64,000 nucleotides of DNA from Chiridota heheva (lineage: Eukaryota; Echinodermata; Holothuroidea; Apodida; Chiridotidae), in the NCBI GenBank assembly GCA_020152595.1, contig JAIGNY010001718.1:595852-659851 (forward strand). The letters run 5' to 3'. The notes beneath the pieces were generated by a model. The model was given only the letters and a program-made list of their open reading frames with translations. It was not told where the DNA came from and made no database searches. Made by a program: the position numbers and the translations under genes. Positions 22,501 to 34,990 of the stretch are shown here, in pieces. The first letter of the stretch is position 1. Every line of letters starts with the position of its first letter.

Positions 22501-22634
22501 TCGAGAATACCCTTCATGTTGTATTGGGTACAGTAGACTCAACACATAAGTTAATTTTGAAAAGGATTTTTAAGCCTAAAATATAAATTTCAAATACTAA
22601 CAAACATTTTAAGCCTAATAACATAACTGATTTT

Positions 22635-24310
22635 TGGTTCCAATGCTATCAGCATCAGGGACCTATCCGGTCCACTTGTCTCGGGTGGGTGTGTATGTGT
22701 GTCAGCTTGTAAACATGATATCTCAAGAACGGTACATTGGATTCATGCCATATATGGTACACATATAGCCCATGATCCGAAGATGTTTCCTCTTGTTTTC
22801 GGTGATGATGTGATGCATATTAATGGAGTGGGCAGGGTTTAAAGTCTTGAAATGCTCATATTATAACAACTACTAGTTCGTTTCGTTTCATATGTGGTAT
22901 GTAATGTTTTAAGCTAGTGTCCACATGATCTCTTTAATATGCGCAGTGGGCGGGGCTGAATGTGATTTTGCTAAATATATCTCTAGAACGACGCATTGGA
23001 TTTATGTCATATACGGTACATAGGAGTAGGTGGGGCTCAATGAAAAATCTTCAAATGCTCATATTTTAACAACTGCATGTCTGTTTTGATTCATTCTTAG
23101 TATATTTATCTTGTAGCTAGTATATACATATTCATGGTATATTATCGTTGAATTTCGTTAATATGCATAGTGGTCAGGGCTTAATATGATTTTGCCGAAA
23201 AAAGCTTGTAAACACGGTTTCTTAAGAATGGTACGCTGGATTCATGTCATATTTGGTACACAGATGTGGCCTATTGTTTTTGATAGTGATACCATGCATA
23301 TTAATTCGTAGGCTGGACTTAATGTTTAAATGTTGAAATGTTGATATTTTTATAACCGCATGTGTCTGTTTTATTTCATATTTGGTGTAAATATGATGTT
23401 AGCTAGTGTGTACATGTTCATGATGTAAAACCATTGAATTTCATTTATATGCATAGTGGGCGGAGCTTAATATAATTTTGCTGAAAAGAACTTGTAAACA
23501 CGGTATCTCAAGAATGGTAAACTGGATTTATGTCATATTTGCTATGCAGATAATTTGTGGTCTGTATATGTGCCCTATTGTTTTGGTGGTGATATTATGC
23601 ATATTAATGAGTAGAAGGGGCTTAATGTAAAATCTTTAAATGTTCATATATTAAGAAGTGCATATCTGTTTTGTTTTATATATGGGATAATTATGTTAGC
23701 TGGTGTGTCCATGTTCATGATTTCAAAAACATTGAGTTGGCGGGGCTTAATATGATTTTGCTGAACAGAGCTTGTAAACATCGTATCTGAAGAATGGTCA
23801 ACTAAATTAATGTCATATTTGGTACATAGATAGCCCATGGTCTGTAGTTGTGCCTGATTGATTTTGATGGTGATATTTGCATATTAATAAGTGGGCGGGG
23901 CTTAAAGTGAAAATTTTGAAAAAAGTGATAAATGAGCAACTGTATGTCTGTTTTGTATCATATTGGGAATGATAATTTTGTTGGTTATTTTGTACGTGCT
24001 TATGTTATCAGCAGATGTCATTAATATGCATGGTGGGCGTGGCTTAATGTGAATGTCTTAAATGTAAAGTAACATCATACTGCATTTCATGAACGATAAA
24101 CAAGCAACCGTTTTTGCATCTCACTTGCTATGATGATGTTGTTACTTATTGTGCAAATGCTAATGTTGTCAACCTCTTTATTAATCTGCATGGTGAATAG
24201 ATATCATGGAACAAATATTTCATGATAGGCCTATGTAATGACATGACACTTAATAGAAATTTTGCACAAAAAAAGTATCGCAACCACAACACCTTTTGGT
24301 TCTGGTCAAA
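22635..24310 (+). repeat. GGCGGGGCTT family, longest copy with ~5 internal units
   Basis: The head GGTTCCAATGCTATCAGCAT, then CAGGGACC, is followed by about five diverged internal units of roughly 240-290 bp. Phase marks, ATCTCAAGAAC-GGTACATTGG-like, lie near 22722, 22981, 23220, 23507 and 23787. Each unit carries ATTCATGTCATATTTGGTAC, ATGCATATTAATGAG, a GC-rich GGGCGGGGCTTAA word, and ATTTTAACAACTGCATGTCT. The end near 24275-24305 reads CACAACACCTTTTGGTTCTG. No reading frame runs through it. Confidence 0.8.
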
Positions 24311-24439
24311 CCCTAATGTCGATTTTTAAGCCTAACTCTTAATTTTTCAACCTTCACGAGCATTCTTAAACCTAACACTGATATTTTTATCCCTGACACA
24401 GATTTTTAAAAACCGAGAAATTTTTAAACCTGACACAGA

Positions 24440-24960
24440 TTTTTAAGCCTAGAATTTAGGTTTCATCTGTCTCCTTCTAATGGTATTGAGTAGGGACCTG
24501 TCCATCCTAAAGCTATCAGGACATCATCATGTTTTTCTTTCTGTCCGAGATATTTTCAACATTCTCCTAAAGAACCACATTTCCATAGCTTCTAATCTTT
24601 TCTTGATGTCACTGGTAATTGTCCAGCATTCACAGCCATAGAGAAGAGTAGACCATACATATGCCTTCGAGACACGGACTTTCGTGTCCATTGCAATATT
24701 TCTATTCTTCAGAATTGGATTCATTTTTGTAAACATGTCTTTGGCAATTGCAATGCGTTTTCTAACTTCGTTAATGCACCGACTATCTGATGTTAGTGTG
24801 TAGCCCAAGTACTTAAACTGTTGCACTTCTTTAATTATTTCTCCTTGGCTTCGTATGCTATATAATGGGTTGATGGCTTTTTTTAAACCACCATACATTC
24901 TGTTTTCTTTACATTTAGAGACAGCCCTCTCTTTTCACTTGTGCTTTTGTTTACCTAGCT
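24440..24960 (-). pseudogene. RTE-like LINE RT C-terminal fragment
   Basis: A 123-codon open stretch at 24527-24898 (-) has FKYLGYTLTSDSRCINEVRK, RIAIAKDMFTKMNPILKNRN, YVWSTLLYGCECWTI and EAMEMWFFRRMLKIS. These are the thumb and C-terminal landmarks of RTE/BovB-type non-LTR RTs. Just upstream, in another frame, GLSLNVKKTECMVV is recognisable near 24930-24890. The palm is missing, so this is a fragment. It lies between two copies of the GGCGGGGCTT repeat family; a piece of that family (ATACACTGTATTCATGTTAT) resumes at about 25060. Confidence 0.85.
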
Positions 24961-25340
24961 GTAATAATTTGTCATCAGAAACTCGTGTGTACACACGGTG
25001 TATATGGGTGGGTGTATGTATGTGTGTGTGTGTATTTGTAATGCCCAGTTTAAGGACAATACACTGTATTCATGTTATAATGTGGTACACAGCTGTGTGT
25101 TCACACTCTTCACACTAGAGTTCAAAATTTTGGGGGATGGGGAGGGATTTTCCCTCTTGTGTAATTTTTTATTTTTTTTCTTCTAAAGAAAGGATCTTTT
25201 TGTGGAAAATAAACCTAAAAGGCCAAACATACCAAAAAAGGCCAAACATACCAAAATAAAGCCAACAATACCAACATTAGCTGGAAAAATGCATTGCCGT
25301 TTTTCGGCCAATTTCTTCTGTTGGAACCCCCCTCCCCCTT

Positions 25341-25486
25341 TTATTGTTTTTGAGTGGGAATTTAATCAAATGTGCGGGAATCCCTAAATTTTGCACCTTA
25401 ATGTGTCCCCCCTTTATTGTTTTTGAGTGGGAATTTAATAAAATGTGCGGGAATCCCTCAATCTTGCACCTTAATGTGAACACTGG
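25341..25486. repeat. 73-bp direct duplication
   Basis: TTATTGTTTTTGAGTGGGAA, then TTTAATMAAATGTGCGGGAA and TTGCACCTTAATGTG, occurs at 25341 and again at 25414 with a few changes. The open frames on both strands here come from the duplicate, not from a gene. Confidence 0.85.
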
Positions 25487-26045
25487 TACCCAGATGTTCC
25501 CTATTGTTATTGGTAGCGATGTCATCCATATTAATGGGTAGGCGGGACTTAATGATAAAATCTTCAATCCTCATATTTTAACAACCGCATGTCTGTTTTG
25601 TTTCATATTTAGTGTAATAATGGTGTTAGCTAGTGTCTACATGTTCATGGTACCAAAATGTTGAATTTCATTAATGTGCATAGTAGGCGAGGCTTAACAT
25701 GATTTTGTTGAAAAGAGCTTGTAAACACAATATCTCAAGAACGATACATGGAATTCAGTTCATATGTGGTACACAGATAGCCAATCTTTTAATGCTTATA
25801 TTTTAACAACTGCATGACTTATTTGTTTCAAATTTGGAATAATTATTTTGTTAGCTGGTGTGAACATGTTCTTGGGATAAAATTGTTGAATTTCATTAAT
25901 TGTAATTTCCATTCTTGTGGGAACTGAATTATTTGGTTGTCATTGTTATTTTAAGCCCATTGTGCAATAACATTTATTATACAATAGTTAAAACTTGAAA
26001 TCCATATTGCATGTCGTAACCTCAAGACCTTTGGTTTTCTGGCTT
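25487..26045 (+). repeat. GGCGGGGCTT family copy
   Basis: It contains CCATATTAATGGGTAGGCGG, AACAACCGCATGTCTGTTTT, TGTTAGCTAGTGTCTACATG, TTCATTAATGTGCATAGTAG and GCTTGTAAACACAATATCTC in the family order. It ends near 26045 with CCTCAAGACCTTTGGTTTTC. No head is present. Confidence 0.75.
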
Positions 26046-26315
26046 ATTTCCTGTATTAACACTGTATTCCTAGTGTATCTGAAGTATTTTTGTTCACGGA
26101 AGCATCTATGATTTTAGTAATCAAGACATTGGTTATGGATTTTTATCACAGAGGGGAACTGATAAAATGGTCGTACACTAGAAATACTTCCTAATCAATC
26201 AGAGTGATTTTGTTCCTTGAGCGTTTCATATGTCCACAGTTCCGTGCAAAGATGTTTGAATAAATATAACTCTTTTTAATTATCTATATTTTCAGAATAA
26301 TAGTAATAACATTTT

Positions 26316-26660
26316 ATCAAGCCCATCTTCCCTTCCCAAGTCCCCTTCCCAACCCCCCTTCCCAAGCCCATCTCCCCTTCCCAAGCCCATCTCCCCTTCC
26401 CAAGCCGATCTCCTCTTCCCAAGCCCATCTCCCCTTCCCAAGCCCGTCTCCCCTTTCCAAGCCCATCTCCCCTTCCCAAGCCCATCTCCCTTACCAAACC
26501 CTTCTCCCCTTCCCAAGCCCATCTCCATTTCCCGAGCCCATCTCCCCTTCCCAAGCCCATCTCCCTTTCCCACCCCATCTTCCCTTCCCAAGCCCATCTC
26601 CCTTCTCAAGCCCATCTCCCCTTCTCAAGCCCACCTCCTCTTCCCAAACCCATCCCATGA
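26316..26660. repeat. 19-bp polypyrimidine minisatellite, ~17 copies
   Basis: The unit is CCCATCTCCCCTTCCCAAG on the + strand. The complementary strand is open in all three frames because 19 is not a multiple of three and the unit has no stop, giving a 19-residue Gly/Arg/Trp periodic peptide. I reject that peptide as a gene. The strand is almost pure C/T over several hundred bases. Confidence 0.92.
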
Positions 26661-26875
26661 TCCCAGTTGATCTCATCTATTCCCCCCCTCCCCGATCCCA
26701 ATTCCCACCCAATCCTTCTAATGCACCTCAGTGATCCTCTACCCATGGGCAAGATATGCCTACCGAAAGTTGCGGAGTGGCAAAAGCTTAAAATCATGCA
26801 CAAAAAAATCACCAAATAAGAGATGCAAATTTGAAAAAAGTGAGGGGAGATGCTCCTCATGCACCCTTGTAATCC

Positions 26876-27528
26876 CTCCTATGTCCCTACCTTGTAATCC
26901 TTCCTATGTCCCCACCTTGTAATCCCTTATATGTCCCCACCTTGTAATCCCTTATATGTCCCCACCTTGTAATCCCTCCCCTGTCCCCACCTTGTAATCC
27001 CTCCTATGTCCCCACCTTGTAATTCTCCTATGTCCCCATCTTGTAATCCCTCCTATGTCCTACCTCCTTGTAATCCCCCTATGTCCCCACCTTGTAATCC
27101 CTCCTATGTTCCCACCTCCTTATAATCCCTCCTGTTCCCACCTCCTTGTAATCCCTCCTATGTCCCTGCCGTGTAATCCCATCTATGTCCCACCTCCTTG
27201 TAATCCCTCCTATGTCCCCACCTTTTAATCCATTTTATGTTCCCACCTTGTAATCCCTCCTATGTCTCCACCTTGTAACCCCTCCTATGTCCCCACCTTG
27301 TAATCCCTCCCATGTCCCCACCTTGTAATCACTCCTATGTTCCCACCTTGTAATCCCTCCTATGTCTCCACCTTGTAATCCTTCCTATGTCCCCACCTGC
27401 TTGTAATCCCTCTTATGTTCCCACCTTGTAATCCCTCCTATGTCTCCACCTTGTAATCCCTCCTATGTCCCCACCTCATTGTAATCCCTCCTATGTCCCC
27501 ACCTTGTAATCCCTCCTATATCTCCACC
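26876..27528. repeat. 25-bp minisatellite, ~26 copies
   Basis: The unit is CTTGTAATCCCTCCTATGTC followed by CCCAC. Variants include CTTATATG, TTTTAATCC and inserted CCTC before CTTG. It follows the 19-bp array after ~215 bp of unique sequence, so together they make about 1.2 kb of strongly C/T-biased + strand. Confidence 0.92.
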
Positions 27529-28237
27529 TATCCCCCATTAAAGGTCTAATAACATACAACAATTTCTATAGTTGTTAAAAGAATATCTTAAATCTGATAA
27601 ATCACTTTTAATTTTTTGGATCACGGTTTGATCAATTTTTTTAATAATGCCAAATATATGATGTATGGCTGGGGCTGATAGCTCACAGTCTTCATGTAAT
27701 TTGTAACATATCTTTCTAGACAATCTTAGTCGTTAAAAATGATGAGAAGGTATTCTTGCTAGAATGTGATGGGTATGGAAAAGACTCAAAAAAATTTTGG
27801 TCAGAATTTACTGCATCACTTTAAAGTATTATGATAGACATTTAAAAAATGTGTTTACAATAGAAAATACAGTACTAAAGGTCGCCCTGTAATAAATCAT
27901 AATTTTGTATAAAAAGGTGCAAATGGATGCTTGAGATTTTAAAATGCTGTTAAATTGAACATTTCAAATCTATTTGCACTAAATATTTTGCCACTCATGT
28001 TTTTCAATAGATTTAGCAATTTAGCTTAATGTTACCTTCACACACACCCCCATTATACTGTATCTTAAGAAATCAAAAACATGTTGCCTTCGAGTTTCAT
28101 GCTTTTTTCTCACAATTCAACGTTGTCTTTGAGCTGCATGCTTTCTCACAATTTAACTTATTCAAGAAGTGTTTTTGTCTTTTGCTTTCTTTCAAATTTT
28201 GCTCTTATTAAGTGAAGATTAAGCATGTGTTTAACCT
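27529..28237. other. No gene recognised
   Basis: AT-rich sequence between the 25-bp minisatellite and the (TA)n tract. Confidence 0.45.
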
Positions 28238-29804
<1,567 letters not shown>

Positions 29805-30590
29805 GGTTCCTATGCGATCAGCAAGAGGAACCTATGCAGGCATAATGGCGTGTGTGTGTTACATGTATGTATATGTATGTATGTGTGTGACGGTAGCTCG
29901 TAAACAAGATATCTCAAGAACCATATTCTGGATTTATGTCATATGTTGTAAACAGGTAGCACATGGTCCGTAGATGCATGTGCTCTATTGTTTTTGGTGT
30001 TGATGTCATGCATATTAATGAGTAGGCGGGGCTTAATGTTAAATCTTTAGATATTCATATTTTAACAACCGCATGTCTGTTTTGTTTCATATGTATTGTA
30101 ATTATGTTGTTAGCTTGTGTCTACATGTTCATGGTACAAATATGTTGAATTTCATTAATATTCATATTGGGCAGGGCTTAACATAATTTTGTTGAAAAGA
30201 GCTTGCAAGCACAGTATCTGAAGAATTATACATGGAGTTCAGTCCATATTTGGTACACAAATAGCTTATGGTCCACAGATGTTCCCTATTGTTTTTGGTG
30301 GCGATTTCATGCATATAAATGAGTAATGTTAAAATGCTTATATTTTAAGAAACACATGTCTGGTTTGTTTCATATTTGAAATAATTATGTTGTTAACTAG
30401 CAAGTGTATATACGTTAATAGTATAAAAATGGTTGAATTTAATTGATTGTGAAATTCCATTGTTGTGATAACTATAACTTATTTGGTTGTCATTGTAAGT
30501 TGAGCCTATTCACATTTGTTATTAAATAGTTTAAATTTAAATTCATATCACGGGTCATAATCTCAAAACGTTTGATTTTCTGGTTCAGAT
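29805..30590 (+). repeat. GGCGGGGCTT family copy with intact head and end
   Basis: The head is TTCTGGTTCCTATGCGATCA, then GCAAGAGGAACC; its GGTTCC/GGAACC ends are self-complementary. It continues ATATCTCAAGAACC, ATGCATATTAATGAGTAGGC, GGGGCTTAATG, AACAACCGCATGTCTGTTTT and a second half-unit near 30170-30420. It ends near 30585 (CTCAAAACGTTTGATTTTCT). Confidence 0.78.
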
Positions 30591-32565
30591 TTATTATGTT
30601 TGATACAGTCCATGTTGGATGAGCTTTCTACTGCTGAATAGATATCACTATTAGAGATGATGACAACACAAGCAAAATGATTCCATCAGAACATAGCTTT
30701 CATATTGATCAGTTCCCTGGTTTTGAAATCAATTTCAGGTTATGCTGTTTATTCCCTATTTAAGTGAATGAGAAAGTTTAGGCGGCTGCCTGAAAAGTAC
30801 TGGTGATTTATCAGAAATGATAAAAAGACTTTCTGGAGTGTTGACACTTAGTACTTTTGATGTTGACAATATCCATTTCTGAGTCAACAAGAGTAAAAGC
30901 ACATCACCTACATTGATAATGATAGTTTGTCTGGTTTCTATCAAAATAAGTGTCAAATTGTTAGCTTTTGGAGGGCTAATGTATAACAAGGATAAGTGCT
31001 CTCATGAATTTTGATGAAATTAGTCTTGATTAATTGTTTAGTAAAAGAAGATGTAGGTTAGGATTGAATCACCAAGCAACCTATTTATTTTAGTAGTGCT
31101 ATTTTTAAGTTGAACACACATTACCAGCACTGTTTGAAGTCACTTTTGCTTTACTTGGGGCACCACAGTTGTAAAAGCAATGAGGGGTACAAAATTTATT
31201 TGCTGGGAAAATCTAAAAATTTCTTAAACTAATTATTTATATATTTTTTGAAGGAGTGTCTGTTGGTGATTCCAGTTGTCTTACAGGAGCACTTTGTTTA
31301 TAAGTGAATGTGTTTTATTCTAGAGTTTTGCATGTTTTAATGTTGGTTTAAAGCTTTTTATGTTCATACATAGTATCATTGTAACCTACCAGGATAAGAT
31401 TCCTGAGTATTATTGCAACACGGCAATATTAAATGTTGTTAAAAGCTTTCTACATTCATACAGTATTATTGTAACCTGCCAGGATAAAAATGCTGAATAA
31501 TCTTGCAACACATCTCCAAGAGAAAAAAATGCATAAACTTTTGTGACTTGTGCACGCATCTTTAAAGAACCATTAATATGAGCAACAAAATTTTGAGCAT
31601 GTTTTTCTGCCGCTTATAAATTCGACTAAATTTTGTTAGCAATGCCAGCTGACTGCATTTTTAGTCTGAACAATCCATATTGCCCTAGGCCTAGAACTTA
31701 TATATTTCCTTTTACTGATGAATTTTTATTTTGTATCTTTTTTGCTGTTTACCTGTGTACATTTGCACAGAGAGAAGCTTCAGTTGCATTTTAATGTTGG
31801 TAAAATACACATCAGCTTCAGCGTAGACTTGTGTGACCAAATGTAAATTGCGTTTTTTGAGAGCAAGTAATTTTGATAGATTTGCTCCTTGTATCGGTGA
31901 AGAGTATAAACGTTTGATTCCAAGTTGCTGAAGACAGTATGTCTAGAAATGCCAGGTGTAAAGGATAAAAAGTTAGAGGCATTCGTTATTAGTCTTTATG
32001 TGTGGATATACAGGATATCTATTATTCTTTTCTCATATTTTTGTGGTTGGTGGAAAATTATTTCGGAATTGTAATTCAGCATTTGCTTTAGTGATATTTT
32101 GTGTGGATAATTTTCATTTGGGATTTACCATTTCTGTAAAAAATAAAATAGTTATTATGAATTTCATTGCTCTCTTTATATGTTACCGTGTATGTATTAA
32201 TTTGGGAGCTCAATTCTGTCAGTAATAGGTAGTAACCTCTGCACTCACTGCATTGTTGTAACTGTACATGTATCTCACGGTTTTCACTGTTTTGCTTACT
32301 GTATATCGTCACATCATTTCTGACTTTGAAGTGTGTTGAAACTTAAGTGTATTGAATATGGCAATTGTGTAATTTGTAATCTGAGCTACGAATCTTTAGT
32401 TTTGTTGGAGAACCATTATTTTTAATACACCTGGAGTAGGAAGGGAACAACTTTGATGAGCTTTAAAGATAAGTAAAGACTCAGTGAGAAGAGTCTGGAA
32501 AAGACATCTTTAACATTACTTGCCAAAGTAGAAATCTTAGATGGATCCTCCACCAAATACTTAAA
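30591..32565. other. No gene recognised; one local duplication
   Basis: A ~92-bp direct duplication is visible at 31352-31532: AAGCTTTTTATGTTCATACA and GTAACCTACCAGGATAAGAT recur diverged from 31444. Otherwise it is AT-rich intergenic sequence. Confidence 0.5.
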
Positions 32566-32635
32566 AGTACAGTACAGTACAGTACAGTACAGTACAGTAC
32601 AGTACAGTACAGTACAGTACAGTACTGATTCAGTT
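32566..32635. repeat. (AGTAC)14 pentanucleotide microsatellite
   Basis: Fourteen uninterrupted AGTAC units. Each contains the palindrome GTAC. The lack of interruptions suggests recent expansion. Confidence 0.97.
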
Positions 32636-34911
32636 TAGAAGATCAGTGTTTTAGCAGTACTCAGATACAAAGTGTAGGCTTTCCTAATGAATAATACTAT
32701 TCAGCCCAGTGGGTGTAGCTCCCCCTCCCTCTTTCCTCCCACACCATCAACTCTTTATATTATATTATAATGATTTGTATATCTTAAAAATTAATATCTG
32801 CCAAGGGTAGTGCTATACTTTTCAACCCTTTAACTTGGTTTTACTTCTGGATCATTTTGATATGTGTTACCCTCTTTAAACTTAGTATTACTTTTGTTGT
32901 TGCCCTTTGTTTTACTATATACCTCCCTCATTTTAAAGTTTATATGCCTGTTATCTTGAAACAACAACAAAAATGAGTGCTTTTGTCAGACGGGGAGATC
33001 CTGATTCAGGGCACCTTTATAATGCCTAAGATCATAGAATTCCAGTAGTCATTTGTTTTCAAAATTTTGAATCAAAATTGTGCAAAACAACTCTATACTG
33101 AAGTTATCATTAAATAATCTCAAATATGTATTACGAACAGCTGCTTTCAGAACCAGGGTTCGCGTTGACTACAAATTTGTCATATATTACGCTATGGCTG
33201 AAGTTTGTACGACACAGGTTGTACCTGCGTCATAAGATTTAGATATAGCATATGAAATTTTATGCCAGAGTTTTTTATTAACTTAAATGAAAATCATGAA
33301 CATCTTACCTCTCTGATGCGTTTGAAAGTTTTATTTCACACAAAAATGATTTTGAATTACTCATTAATAAAGGAAACTGACACAACTGCGAGACTAATGG
33401 CGAAATGATTCAACATGCCCGTACAAGTACTGTACATAAACACATATAGGCTAGTCCATAGGCCCAATACATGATGTACGTACACTGTACAGTTTACCTG
33501 TATGCGAAAGTTTTGATTTTGTTTTGAGTGCAGAATGTCAATTGTCAACGATATTATTAGCTAGGATTCTACTTTCCTCCTGTATTGTGTTGATAGTGTA
33601 TCTGTGAAGTGATCACAATCTGCATGTCAAGTTACTATACTGTAAAGAAGTAGGCATGTTGGAGATCTGAATAGTATTGCTAAAAAGTTCACTCATGAAA
33701 GTTTTGATACGATAAACAAGTATTTTTTATTTTATTTTAGATTGTTAACCCAAATTTCATGATTCAACAATCAACATTAAACAAGTATTGGGTATAAACT
33801 TTTTCTTACTTTTTTTTATGATAATGATAGTTTGATTTTTTAATGTTTTTGGTATTTTAAGCACAATTTTCATTCACTTTAGCGAGGCAGGCCTATACAA
33901 GTGTGTGTGTGTTAAGAATTCTTGCAAGTTTTGCTAGTGCGCAGTGCCCTGTACATTATGCAGTGCCCTGTACGTAACGGCAAATTTACAAAATACGCCG
34001 AAAATCAAGGGCTTGTTGTAACCAAATACGCCAGACAAAAAATTATTATGCAACTCTGTTTAGAAGTATATATTTCACTTGCAAGGATATGTTGTTAATC
34101 TCGTAATGTATATGAAAATTGAAAATACTGTGCCTGTTTCGTCATAACAGTAGTAAAGTCAAAGTTCTTTTGCTTAAAACTTTAAGTACAATATGATGAA
34201 CATACAAAAGGAAGTGAAAAGTGTTTGTTGTAGTTTTGAGAATAATACAAATATATAAATCATAATTTCACTTTGGCAAAGTGTCTTCATCCATGAAAAA
34301 ATATTGTAGAAAGGACTCATATTTGGAATCATAAAAGGTTTTATGCTAAGGTTGTCAAGGAATCCTATAAATACCACAAAACGGCAGCCTCCATTGAGTA
34401 TCTCTACTTAAAGAAGGAGGCTCATCTCAGTTCGTACATTGTTGGTCTTTGTTTAAAATTGAGGGATATAGAACTTTTACAATACTTTAAGTTCTGGAAT
34501 GCACAAGATCCCTGTCAGACTGTTTGTACATGTGTCTTATTAGTTCCCTGTGCATAGCATTACTATGCCCCCTTTGTCTCAATCCCACAACCCGAAAATA
34601 AAATTACACATGTTTCGTCCAGGTACTGTACAGGGGAGCAAGTTTACTGAAAAGTTGATTGCCATGTGTGTTTCAGTTTAAAGCATATAAAACCCCAGAG
34701 CTTTTACAAACCCTATATATATTGCACACCTTCAGACTGTGTGACATATCACACTGACAGTTACCCCCTCCCTTCCCCAAAAAAAAAAAAAAAAAGAAAT
34801 TTCCTTTATGTCCCATGGCTTTTTGTTTTGGAACTTCGCCCCTTGAAAACACAACATGCGATTTGGTTTCTATTTTAATGCATTTCATATCTTTAAAATG
34901 TGTATTTTTCA
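32636..34911. other. No gene recognised
   Basis: AT-rich sequence. A small direct repeat (GCAGTGCCCTGTACRT, near 33940-33975) is the only local structure noted. Confidence 0.45.
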
Positions 34912-34990
34912 GAGCTTCCGTGGCTTTGCCCCCTGGATCCCCACCGAGGCTTCGCCCCTAGACCCCAGCATGGGCCCTTAGGCAGGTCCT
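34912..34990 (+). repeat. GC-rich dispersed repeat (GAGCTTCCG family), copy 1
   Basis: GAGCTTCCGTGGCTTTGCCC, then CCTGGATCCCCACCGAGGCT, TCGCCCCTAGACCCC and GGGCCCTTAGGC. It matches 52319-52405 in the same orientation and in the same order of GCTTTGC/CCTGGA/CCCC words. It is markedly GC-rich in an AT-rich setting. Confidence 0.75.

Noticed and set aside
26276-26676. Gly/Arg/Trp-rich open frames on the - strand
   Set aside because: They are the complement of the 19-bp polypyrimidine array; there is no domain and all phases are open.
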